Origin: Ruania suaedae
GTDB taxonomy: Bacteria; Actinomycetota; Actinomycetes; Actinomycetales; Beutenbergiaceae
Assembly (NCBI RefSeq): GCF_021049265.1
Contig: NZ_CP088018.1
Span: 310,001 to 374,000, forward strand
Direction: 5' to 3'
DNA: 64,000 nucleotides
Each line of letters begins with the position of its first letter. Position 1 is the first letter of the stretch. The notes beneath the pieces were generated by a model that saw only the letters and a list, made by a program, of their open reading frames with translations, had not been told where the DNA came from and made no database searches. Positions 38,301 to 45,372 of this stretch are shown here, piece after piece. The position numbers and the translations under genes are program-made.

Positions 38301-40962
38301 GGCGCTCTCCCCGGAGGGCTGGACGGACCCCGATGCCCCCCTCGGGGACCCCGAGCGCATCGTCCTCAACCCCAGCGAGGATCCGTCCAGCTCGCAGTAC
38401 GTGACGTGGCGCTCGCGCAGCCAGGGCCCCCTCGCGGGGTCGGTCGAGGTGCGCCCGGCCGCCGGTGGCGAGACCGTGACCGTGGCCGCGGAGCAGAAGC
38501 CCGAGCGCTCCGTGGGCGGCTACCCCTCCCGCAGCCACAGCGCGCTGCTGACGGACCTGACGCCGCAGACGGCCTACGAGTACCGGGTGGCCTCCGGGGA
38601 CCGCTGGAGCGAGTGGCTGAGCTTCACCACCGCTGCCGACGCGTTCGAGCCCTACACCTTCCTCTACTTCGGTGACGCGCAGAACGGGATCCCGACGATC
38701 TTCCCGCGTGCCATCGACGCGGCCGTGGCCGATCACCCGGACGCTGAGCTCGGACTGTACGCGGGCGACCTGATCGACCACGCACCGAACGACCAGCAGT
38801 GGACCGACTGGTTCGATGCCACCGAGCCGCTGCGCACCGACCGGCAGGTGCTGACCACGCTCGGCAACCACGAGATCGGCGGCCAGCCGTTCATCGAGGC
38901 GTTCACCGACAGCTTCGAGTACGCCGCGAACGGGCCGGTGCCCTCGGACGCACGCGAGTACGCCGCCACCCACGGCGAGCACCTCGCGCAGGTGCTGCAG
39001 GACACGGCGTACGTGACCGACTACCAGGGTGTGCGGTACATCTCCGTCAACGCCAACCACGACGACATCTGCCCCATCTCCCGGCCGCCGGGCCAGCCCG
39101 ACGACTGTGAGGTCAACCGCCAGGCGTGGTTCACGGCGCAGGCGCACTGGCTCGAGCGGGTGCTGCAGGAGAACCCGCACGACTGGTCGGTGGTGCTGGC
39201 TCACCAGCCGATCTTCTCGGTGGGGGTCTCCGGCGGCGGACTGCGGGATGAGGTCATGTACCGCGAGCACATCGTGCCCGTGCTCGAGCGCAACGACGTG
39301 GACCTGGTCCTGCAGGGCCACGACCACACCTACGGCCGGGGTGTGCACAACTCCTCGACCACCGACATCGACGGCGTCAGCGCCGGTCCGGTCTACGTGG
39401 TCTCCAACGCCGGGGAGAAGATGTACGACCTTCCCTCGGACGAGGACAACCGCTGGACGCAGAACCACGCCGACCTGCAGGTGCGGGTGCAGGACGTGGC
39501 GACGTATCAGTCGATCCGGGTCGAGGAGGACACCCTGACCTACGAGTCGGTCGCGACCTGGGTGGCGCCCCGCGGTGCGGGCGGCCCGGTGGCCGAGGGT
39601 GACGTGGTGGACTCCTTCACGGTGACCCGCTACGACGACGGCACCAAGTGGGTGACCGATGACGGCGTGCAGGTCCCGGGTGAGGACGAGCCGGCGCAGA
39701 ACCTGCCGCTGCCCACGCCCGAGGCCTTCGACGACGACACCTACGGGGAGGTCGCCTGGGAGGACGACTTCTCCGAGGATCTGCTCGAGGAGTACACCGT
39801 CCACGGTGCCGGGTCGGAGCCGGCGGCGCAGGTGTCGGTCGACACCGACGCCGGCCTGCTGACGACGTCGGCCGACGGCCGGGCGTGGACGCAGCTCGCG
39901 CTTCCGGCGGAGGTGGGCGAGCAGTTCGCCCTCGTCGTCGAGCCCGAGTCGTTCCTCGACTCCGATGTGGAGGAGGACAGCCTGTTCCTGGGGCTGACGG
40001 CCGGTCCGGACGAGCGGGTGCACTCCTGGTACAACCACAGCCGCGGGGAGCACGGTATCGACGTGCGACTCGACGGTGGCAACGATGGCCTCGCCGCCGG
40101 CCCGGGCCGTCCCTACCCGCTCGGGTGGGAGCCCGGCGACCGGTTCGCCGTCCGGGTCGACCACGGCGAGCTGACCGTCTGGCTCGAGCAGGGCGAGGAG
40201 TGGGAGCTGGTCCGGCGCGGGCTGCTCGATCTCACGATCGACGCCGAGGCCTATGCCGACTGGGCGCCGTCGGTGGCCATGCGCCAGGACGGGGGCGAGC
40301 TGAGCCTCGATCGGATCACCCTGTTGCGGCCCGCCGACGAGACGGACCCGACGGACCCCACGGACCCGACGGATCCGACGGACCCGACTGATCCGACCGA
40401 TCCCACGGACCCGACTGATCCCACGGACCCGACGGATCCGACCGATCCCACGGACCCGACCGATCCGACGGACCCGAATGATCCCACGGACCCGACGGAT
40501 CCGACGGACCCGACCGACCCGGGCGAGCAGCCGGGCGGCGACCCCTCCGAGTCCGATCTGGTCGACTCGCTACGCGGCGCCATCGAGGTGCCGGCCACGA
40601 TCGTCCGCGGTGACGACGTCACCGTCGGCCTTGGGCAGGACGTCACCGGTGAGGTGAGCGGTTACCTCTTCTCCCACGCGGTCTCGCTCGGCACACAGCC
40701 GGTCGCGGATGCCTCGGTCACCTTCGCGGTCCCGGCCGACGTCGCGCTGGGGGAGCACCGCCTAGCGGTGTACGGCGCCGACGGTGAGCTCATCGGGTGG
40801 GCCCCGACCACGGTGATCGACGCCGTCGAGGACGAGCCGGGCCTCGACCTCCCGGCCACGGGCGCGAGCCTGGGCCTGGCGGCCGTGGCGCTGCTGTTGC
40901 TCGCCCTCGGGGTGCTGCTGGCCCTGCGCCGCCGGACGATGGCGGGAGGCCTCGGACACTGA
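35395..40962 (+). CDS. Wall-anchored GH92 mannosidase fused to a purple-acid-type phosphatase
   Basis: A 1855-residue secreted protein. Signal peptide 1-40 (LLASALAATLLAGLGSAAVT, cleavage after ASA). GH92 module about 45-785, with PFIGT, GGGWDMVRSHAQ, GHQWNWHV and GNDDQGSLSSWVVFSHLGLY (base Asp pair 676-677). At the general-acid site the usual GNEP is SNQP, with Gln635 replacing Glu. A beta-sandwich follows (about 785-980), then a phosphatase N-domain (985-1080) and a metallophosphatase (1086-1395) with all motifs: GDAQ 1093, GDL 1124, GNHE 1157-1160, AHQPIF and GHDH 1308-1311. A lectin-like domain, a (DPT)n spacer, a beta domain and the sorting signal LPATG (1819-1823) complete it. Loss of the acid and the fused phosphatase fit hydrolysis of mannosyl-phosphate caps followed by release of phosphate. 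A PHO box lies upstream and a 16-bp terminator stem downstream. Family calls are firm; the substrate is inferred. Confidence 0.9.
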   Translation: MSSVPVRPPRRRARLLASALAATLLAGLGSAAVTAPASADTRTPFEAVDPFIGTELDLSENKSNDAYGNTFPSGALPFGMVQPSPTTYNTDPDAHHLVREKGGYEYTADQIRGFGMTRYSGTGCHERFGGYEFPTTPYTGALDEDVLPVSPAVDHRSYFLDFSHDAEVAEPGYYAVETDNGVLTELTSTTRTAVSRFAFPEGADSATLVLDAAGANNRIHDVVLDIDPETRTVSGWTYGADVCDDGTHYRAHFSTTYDQPFESWGTWEGATMTADGVSAERLSGDEGIDFRHQVGGWLTFADGAEVTARTGFSYVSIEGAEQNRQSETADLSFDQTRTQAQSAWEDALGVIDAAGGTADQRTQLYTALYHSLLHPNVHQDVTGEYRGKDGEIHTVEDGRDHYKIFAGGGWDMVRSHAQLLAMLYPEVAEDLTRTIVDQVRQRGSWEAFRGVDSYQNLIATLDAFGATDYDRQWVLDSIASTQGLPSGDSGRFQAFQYFATGMIENGKGGDATSRVLDHAVTDFSVAQLAARLGEDEVHDTFMARAQNWRMVFDPETQEIRPRSRNSFDRGFNLAERGNQFHQSTGHQWNWHVQHNLGSLIEMRGGAQASEAVLDRLMADLDAGAYDQTGNYLSNQPALSTPWVYHWLGKPHETTDVLYRAMDQMYGTDPAGLPGNDDQGSLSSWVVFSHLGLYPAIYGTANLLVTAPMFDAITISSAGSERVYEIEAPGVSDGARYTTGLSVNGAPQSASWIGEDFARDGGDLTFEMSATPGDWGAGEADVPPSYTEGTNARNNVGTVPHGAALMGSMDLSNWAFSRAGLESSGAAPGAELEHPVHESLVFTWPDAEPGEPDNWIPHGQRIEVEPQQAATISFLGLATNGPSQGEATVEYTDGSTQQVPVHMTDWAQSPGGGNSTVFEVGNRVSSNGGIGGGTFRVFATRPAALDPDRTVEAVTLPGADHGGLMHLFDVALSPEGWTDPDAPLGDPERIVLNPSEDPSSSQYVTWRSRSQGPLAGSVEVRPAAGGETVTVAAEQKPERSVGGYPSRSHSALLTDLTPQTAYEYRVASGDRWSEWLSFTTAADAFEPYTFLYFGDAQNGIPTIFPRAIDAAVADHPDAELGLYAGDLIDHAPNDQQWTDWFDATEPLRTDRQVLTTLGNHEIGGQPFIEAFTDSFEYAANGPVPSDAREYAATHGEHLAQVLQDTAYVTDYQGVRYISVNANHDDICPISRPPGQPDDCEVNRQAWFTAQAHWLERVLQENPHDWSVVLAHQPIFSVGVSGGGLRDEVMYREHIVPVLERNDVDLVLQGHDHTYGRGVHNSSTTDIDGVSAGPVYVVSNAGEKMYDLPSDEDNRWTQNHADLQVRVQDVATYQSIRVEEDTLTYESVATWVAPRGAGGPVAEGDVVDSFTVTRYDDGTKWVTDDGVQVPGEDEPAQNLPLPTPEAFDDDTYGEVAWEDDFSEDLLEEYTVHGAGSEPAAQVSVDTDAGLLTTSADGRAWTQLALPAEVGEQFALVVEPESFLDSDVEEDSLFLGLTAGPDERVHSWYNHSRGEHGIDVRLDGGNDGLAAGPGRPYPLGWEPGDRFAVRVDHGELTVWLEQGEEWELVRRGLLDLTIDAEAYADWAPSVAMRQDGGELSLDRITLLRPADETDPTDPTDPTDPTDPTDPTDPTDPTDPTDPTDPTDPTDPTDPTDPNDPTDPTDPTDPTDPGEQPGGDPSESDLVDSLRGAIEVPATIVRGDDVTVGLGQDVTGEVSGYLFSHAVSLGTQPVADASVTFAVPADVALGEHRLAVYGADGELIGWAPTTVIDAVEDEPGLDLPATGASLGLAAVALLLLALGVLLALRRRTMAGGLGH
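40345..40524 (+). repeat. Twenty 9-bp units encoding Asp-Pro-Thr
   Basis: The units run in frame: 14 DPT, one DPN, four DPT and a final DPG. Codons vary (GAC/GAT, CCG/CCC, ACG/ACC/ACT), so it is not a recent slippage product. It encodes the flexible wall-spanning spacer between the enzyme modules and the LPATG anchor. Confidence 0.85.
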
Positions 40963-40966
40963 GGCC

Positions 40967-41001
40967 GGCTGCCGTGCGCGCACGATGCGCGCACGGCAGC
41001 C
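40967..41001 (+). terminator. Strong intrinsic terminator-like hairpin
   Basis: A perfect 16-bp stem, GGCTGCCGTGCGCGCA with TGCGCGCACGGCAGCC, and a 3-base loop (CGA) start four bases after the GH92-phosphatase stop codon. No T-run follows, as is common in high-GC actinobacteria. Confidence 0.8.
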
Positions 41002-41010
41002 GATCTGTCC

Positions 41011-41016
41011 TAGGCT
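41011..41016 (+). promoter_or_regulatory. -10 box of the lipoprotein gene (leaderless)
   Basis: TAGGCT lies seven bases before the ATG at 41024, which predicts transcription beginning at or next to the start codon. The ribosome-site region is missing as expected for a leaderless mRNA. Confidence 0.45.
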
Positions 41017-41023
41017 CTCCGAT

Positions 41024-41845
41024 ATGCACGGACGGTGGAGGGGCGCTGCGGCCGCAGCCACGGTTCTCGGCTCGGCACTCGCCCTCGGTGGATGCTCGGT
41101 GATCGGCGTCGAGCAGCAGGAGCCGCTGGTGTGCGAGGGCGAGTCGCCACCGAGCACCTCGCCCGGTGAGTCCTCCCCCTTGCTGACGCTCGCCGAGGGC
41201 GAGAGCCCGTGGGACCTGGTCACCGTCGTCTACGCCGACGGCGTCGTGGTCCACGCCGACGGCGGTTCCACCCTCGCCCCGCCTCGGGGCCCGGGCGTCG
41301 AGACCCCGGCCGAGACCGACGGCGCGCAGACCCCGTGGCGCAGTGGCTACGTCTTGCCCTGCGTGGTGACCGAGCTGCGCGAGCGTGCCGAGCAGGCACT
41401 GTTCGGCAACCCCGACTTCGGCCGGATCAGTCGCCCCGACCTGGAGACGACCTACCTGCGCTATGACGACGGCGTCTCGACGGCGGCCGCCGAGGCGCAC
41501 GGGCACGGCACGGGCTACTCCGACGGCCTGACCTGGTCGCAGCGGCGCGCCCGCGACGACCTGCGCGGGCTCACCGACCTGCTGCGCGTGAACCTGGTGG
41601 TGACCGGGGAGGAGGTGCCCGTCGAGGCCGTCCAGCTGGACGGTGAGATCCCCGACGGTGCCACTCTTGCGTCCACCTGGCCCGGACCGCCGGCGGCCGA
41701 GGTACTCGGCGAGGAGGGCTGCGGGGTCCTGGCCGAGGAGGTCACCGACGAGGCGGTGCAGTACGGACTCGAGCGGGGCCTGGGCAGTGCCGGCGAGGAC
41801 CTCCGCCTCCGCGCGCTCCCGCCGGCGGTCTCCGGCTGCGGGTAG
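41024..41845 (+). CDS. Lipoprotein, paralogue of the one at 44053
   Basis: A 273-residue lipoprotein with the signal and lipobox VLGSALALGGC (Cys24). The mature part is acidic and has no domain I recognise. It shares with the lipoprotein at 44053 the blocks PPxxxPGExxPLLTxAxG, PWDLVTVVYADG/PYDLTRVVYEDG, Y(V)LPC/YLGEC, TYLRYD/TYLTRYG, WPGPPAAEVLGEEGCG/WPGPPLADIVGDGACG and a C-terminal Cys, so the two are clear paralogues. Conserved cysteines suggest disulfides. It is probably a surface-exposed protein of unknown role; transcription appears leaderless. Confidence 0.75.
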   Translation: MHGRWRGAAAAATVLGSALALGGCSVIGVEQQEPLVCEGESPPSTSPGESSPLLTLAEGESPWDLVTVVYADGVVVHADGGSTLAPPRGPGVETPAETDGAQTPWRSGYVLPCVVTELRERAEQALFGNPDFGRISRPDLETTYLRYDDGVSTAAAEAHGHGTGYSDGLTWSQRRARDDLRGLTDLLRVNLVVTGEEVPVEAVQLDGEIPDGATLASTWPGPPAAEVLGEEGCGVLAEEVTDEAVQYGLERGLGSAGEDLRLRALPPAVSGCG

Positions 41846-41942
41846 CACGGGCACGGGTAGCGCTGCCCATCGTCACCGCGCGACGGTCGGCCTAGGTTCG
41901 TCCCGAGAGCCGGGGAGGTCCCGGCACCGAGGGAGAAGACCG

Positions 41943-42611
41943 TTGAAGGCCGTCACCACGATCCGGGTTCGTCAGGCTGCCGCTGCGGCCGCGATGGGCA
42001 TGCTGCTGACGCTGACCGCGTGCAGCCAGTCCGATGTTGAGGGCGATGCCCCGGCAGCGACCGGGACCGAGGACGTGCAGGAGGAGAGCCCGGCGGCCGA
42101 GGAGGTGGCAGAGCCTGCTGAGGAAGAGACCACCGAGGAGGAGGCCCCTGAGGAGGAACCGGCCGCCGCGGGTGATGTCGTCGTGCCGGCCGAGGACTTC
42201 GACCCGTGCGGTGCCGTCACCGCCGAACAGGTCGGCGAGGCGGCCGGTTTCGCCGTCGGCGAGGGATCGGCCGAGGAGTTGATGGGCTCCCAGACCTGCA
42301 CCTTCGCCTCCAGCGAGGGCCTGGCGGCGAGCGTGCTGCTGCAGTGGATCCCGGTGGAGGGCGATCTGGACGCCACCGTCGAGTCCGCCACCAGCGCCTA
42401 CGAGAACGTCAGCGAGCCCGAGGACGTGACGGTTCCCGGTACCGCCCGGTCGGTGGCCGTCACCGGCGAGACGATGAGCATGCCGGCCGCCGTCGTGATC
42501 TCTCAGGTCGAGGGCGGCTTCTTCCAGGTGATGGTGATCGGTGAGGACGGGGACGTGGCCCAGGCCGCTGCCCTGACCGAGGTCACGATCGCCTCGCTCA
42601 GGACTGCTTGA
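41943..42611 (+). CDS. DUF3558-like lipoprotein
   Basis: A 222-residue lipoprotein starting at TTG (GGGAG seven bases upstream). The signal MGMLLTLTAC gives a lipidated Cys, followed by a long Glu/Ala/Thr-rich linker (about residues 30-78). The C-terminal domain DFDPCGAVTAEQVGEAAGFA...GSQTCTFAS carries the two-Cys pattern of DUF3558 proteins, common in actinobacteria and of unknown function. -10 TAGGTT is at 41893-41898. The 3' end overlaps the convergent photolyase gene by 14 bp. Confidence 0.75.
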   Translation: MKAVTTIRVRQAAAAAAMGMLLTLTACSQSDVEGDAPAATGTEDVQEESPAAEEVAEPAEEETTEEEAPEEEPAAAGDVVVPAEDFDPCGAVTAEQVGEAAGFAVGEGSAEELMGSQTCTFASSEGLAASVLLQWIPVEGDLDATVESATSAYENVSEPEDVTVPGTARSVAVTGETMSMPAAVVISQVEGGFFQVMVIGEDGDVAQAAALTEVTIASLRTA

Positions 42612-43956
42612 TCACCTGGTAGGCGTCGAGGGCCGCGCGCCGGCTCTCCTTCACGTCCACCACCGGCTCCGGGTAGTCGTCGGTGCCTGCCTCCGGTACC
42701 CACCGCCGGATGTAGGCGCCGTCGGGGTCGAACTTCTTCTCCTGGGTGATCGGGTTGAAGATCCGGAAATAGGGGGCGGCGTCGGCGCCCGAGCCGGCCA
42801 CCCACTGCCAGTTGCCCGGGTTGTTGGCCTCGTCGGCGTCCACCAGGGTGTCCCAGAACCACCGTTCCCCCACCCGCCAGTCCACGAGCAGGTTCTTGAT
42901 CAGGAATGAGGCGGTGACCATCCGCACCCGGTTGTGCATGGATCCGGTCTCCCAGAGCTCGCGCATACCCGCGTCCACCATCGGGACGCCGGTGCGGCCG
43001 TAGCGCCACTGGTCCAGGACCTCCTCGGGCGGGTCGCCCCAGGGGAACTCGTCGAACTGGCGGCGGATGTTCACCTCCGCCAGATCCTCGGCGTGGAAGG
43101 CCACGTGATGGTGGAACTCCCGCCAGCCGACCTCGCTGAGGAACTTGCCCTGGTTCCTGCGGGCATCCTCGGGCAGGTCCCGGTGGAGCCGGTCCCAGAT
43201 CTGGAACGGGCTGATCTCCCCGAACGCCAGGGACGGGGACAGCAGCGAGGTCACCTGGGCCGCGGGCTCGTCGCGGCGGTGGTACTCGGCCAGGGCCTCG
43301 GTGGCGAAGTCCTCGAGCCGGCGCGCGGCGTCCAGCTCCCCCGGTTCCCACGTCTCGCGCAGACCGCCGGCCCAGTCCGGCTTCGTGGGCAGCAGCTCCC
43401 AGTCCGCCAGGCGGTCGGAGTCCGGGAGCGAGGAGGGGGCCGGGATCTTCCTCGTCTCCGGCAGCGGACCGCGGGGCTCGGGCCCGGCCAGGAATGCCTT
43501 CCAGAACGGCGTGAACACCTGGTACGGGTCGCCCTGACCGGTCCGGAGGGTCCACGGCTCGCTCAGCAGGTTCGCGGCGAAGCTCTCCACCTCCACGCCG
43601 TCCTCGCGCAGCCTCTCCTTCAGCTCGGCATCGGCGTGGCGCCCGTGGCTGTAGCGGCGGTTCCACACCACCCGCCCGGCTCCGGTCGCGGCGACGACGT
43701 CACGCACCTGCTCCGGGCCGTGCCCGCGCCGCAGCACCAGCGCGCCACCTCGGTCACCGACGCGACCGGCGAGCTGGTCCAGGCTGTGGTGGAGCCACCA
43801 CCGCGCGGCACCGCCCAGTGGGCGTACCCCGGGCGTGTCCTCCTCCAGCACATACAGGAGGATGACCGGCGCGTCATCGTCGACGGCACTGCGCAGCGCG
43901 GGGTTGTCGGTCAGCCGTAGGTCACGGCGCAGCCAGACGAGAGTGGGTGCGGTCAT
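42598..43956 (-). CDS. Deoxyribodipyrimidine photolyase (cryptochrome/photolyase family)
   Basis: A 452-residue FAD photolyase that repairs UV-induced cyclobutane pyrimidine dimers using blue light. The N-terminal antenna domain begins MTAPTLVWLRRDLRLTDNPA. The C-terminal FAD domain contains SPSLAFGEISPFQIW, KFLSEVGWREFHHHVAFH, RTGVPMVDAGMRELWETGSM, HNRVRMVTASFLIKNLLVDW and NNPGNWQWVAGSGADAAPYF, the class I CPD signature including the DNA-contacting residues. The ATG at 43956 is used. A single gene; with the carotenoid operon it points to a light-exposed lifestyle. Confidence 0.93.
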   Translation of the reverse strand: MTAPTLVWLRRDLRLTDNPALRSAVDDDAPVILLYVLEEDTPGVRPLGGAARWWLHHSLDQLAGRVGDRGGALVLRRGHGPEQVRDVVAATGAGRVVWNRRYSHGRHADAELKERLREDGVEVESFAANLLSEPWTLRTGQGDPYQVFTPFWKAFLAGPEPRGPLPETRKIPAPSSLPDSDRLADWELLPTKPDWAGGLRETWEPGELDAARRLEDFATEALAEYHRRDEPAAQVTSLLSPSLAFGEISPFQIWDRLHRDLPEDARRNQGKFLSEVGWREFHHHVAFHAEDLAEVNIRRQFDEFPWGDPPEEVLDQWRYGRTGVPMVDAGMRELWETGSMHNRVRMVTASFLIKNLLVDWRVGERWFWDTLVDADEANNPGNWQWVAGSGADAAPYFRIFNPITQEKKFDPDGAYIRRWVPEAGTDDYPEPVVDVKESRRAALDAYQVIKQS

Positions 43957-44052
43957 CACCTCAGTCTGCACCGGCGCGCGGGGAGTTGTCTCCACTGACG
44001 TCCGGCCCTCGGCGCCCTACGGTGGGGGCAACACAGCCGCCAGGAGGCACCG

Positions 44053-44856
44053 TTGCGACGCCATGCACCTCTCGCCCTCGCCGTGCTGGTGGCTGTGCTC
44101 ACGTCGTCCGGGTGCACCGACGGCGGCAGCGGTGGGCCGGTCACGGTCGAGCCCTGTGACCGGGGGACCCCACCACCGACGGAGCCAGGAGAGCGTGACC
44201 CCCTGCTGACGATCGCCGTCGGGCAGGGACCCTACGATCTCACCCGGGTGGTGTACGAGGACGGGTGGGTGCTCTCGCTCGCCGATGCCGCTCCCGAGGC
44301 ACTGGCCGCGATGCAGCTGCCACGCTCTGTGCCCTCCCCCTATGACGACGGTCCGATGGCGTGGCAGATCGGCTACCTGGGGGAGTGCGCCCTGACCCAA
44401 CTGACCGACCTCGCCGAGCGTGCGGTGAGTGAGGACGTCACTGTCGGCTCCCCGATGATCACCGATCAACCGACGACGTACCTCACCCGATACGGCGAGC
44501 CGGAGCCGGTGACGGTGGCGGCGTACGCGCTCGACCGGGGGCAGGACGTCGGCGGGCTCGACCCGGGCCAGCAGGCAGCGCGGGAAGAACTGCGCGCGGT
44601 CGAGCGGCTCGCCGGTACTGCGATCGACAGCGGCGAGGTGCTGGCGGTCACCTCCGTGCGGATCTGGGGGCGCGTGGGCGCGGATTTGCCCGCTGACTGG
44701 CCGGGGCCGCCACTGGCGGACATCGTCGGTGACGGAGCGTGCGGTGAGCTGACCGGTGAGCAGGCACGCGCCGTGTACGAGTACCTGAGTGCTGAACCGG
44801 ACGGGTGGGGAGGCCTCTACGGTGCTGTCGTGCCGCCGGGCCTCCCGGCGTGCTGA
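44053..44856 (+). CDS. Lipoprotein, paralogue of the one at 41024
   Basis: A 267-residue lipoprotein. The TTG at 44053 is supported by AGGAGG five bases upstream; the signal LALAVLVAVLTSSGC carries the lipobox. The mature part shares several blocks with the protein at 41024 (PPPTEPGERDPLLTIAVGQG, YDLTRVVYEDG, WPGPPLADIVGDGACGELTG). The pair flanks a DUF3558-like lipoprotein and the photolyase. A possible -10 is TACGGT at 44018-44023. Function unknown; secreted and membrane attached. Confidence 0.75.
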   Translation: MRRHAPLALAVLVAVLTSSGCTDGGSGGPVTVEPCDRGTPPPTEPGERDPLLTIAVGQGPYDLTRVVYEDGWVLSLADAAPEALAAMQLPRSVPSPYDDGPMAWQIGYLGECALTQLTDLAERAVSEDVTVGSPMITDQPTTYLTRYGEPEPVTVAAYALDRGQDVGGLDPGQQAAREELRAVERLAGTAIDSGEVLAVTSVRIWGRVGADLPADWPGPPLADIVGDGACGELTGEQARAVYEYLSAEPDGWGGLYGAVVPPGLPAC

Positions 44857-44898
44857 CCGCCCGGGAATGCGGTGGTCCCGCCTGAGGTTGTGCGGGCC

Positions 44899-45357
44899 AT
44901 GAGACTTCACGGCGAGTACGAACCCAGTCCCAGCGCGTGGGTACGCGACCAGGTCGAGACCTACGAGGCGAGCGGCGGGCAGGAGGCGAACACGCTGATG
45001 GGCCGCCCCGAGTGGCCGATCGTGGTCCTCACCTCGACGGGCGCGCAGTCGGGCAAGCTGCGCAAGAACCCGGTGATGCGGGTGGAGTCCGGCGGTGCCT
45101 ACGCCGCCGTCGCGTCCAAGGGCGGGGCCCCGGAACACCCGGTCTGGTACTACAACTTCCTCGCCCACCCGGTGGTCCAGCTCCAGGACGGGCCCGAGCC
45201 GTCGCTGTACCGGGCACGGCTGGTCGAGGGCGCCGAGCGGGAGGAGTGGTGGCAGCGCTCGGTGCAGGTGTACGCCCCCTACGCCGAGTACCAGGAGAAG
45301 ACCGACCGGCTCATCCCGGTCTTCGTACTGGAGCCGGTGGAGCAGCAGGACTCCTGA
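44899..45357 (+). CDS. Ddn-like deazaflavin-dependent nitroreductase family protein
   Basis: A 152-residue split-barrel protein of the Ddn/DUF385 family, typically F420H2-dependent. Signatures: PIVVLTSTGAQSGKLRKNPV (the RKTPV-like cofactor motif), AYAAVASKGGAPEHPVWYYN, FLAHPVVQLQDG and QVYAPYAEYQEKTDRLIPVF. The ATG at 44899 is used. It implies that the host makes F420, which is common in actinobacteria. It is convergent with the dihydroxyacetone kinase gene. The substrate is unknown; quinone or detoxification roles are usual for the family. Confidence 0.88.
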   Translation: MRLHGEYEPSPSAWVRDQVETYEASGGQEANTLMGRPEWPIVVLTSTGAQSGKLRKNPVMRVESGGAYAAVASKGGAPEHPVWYYNFLAHPVVQLQDGPEPSLYRARLVEGAEREEWWQRSVQVYAPYAEYQEKTDRLIPVFVLEPVEQQDS

Positions 45358-45372
45358 GTCGCGTCGACCCGG

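Noticed and set aside
40345-40524. Short regular repeats that might suggest a CRISPR array or minisatellite insertion
   Set aside because: The 9-bp units are in frame, encode Asp-Pro-Thr with varied synonymous codons, and sit exactly where a wall-spanning spacer is expected.
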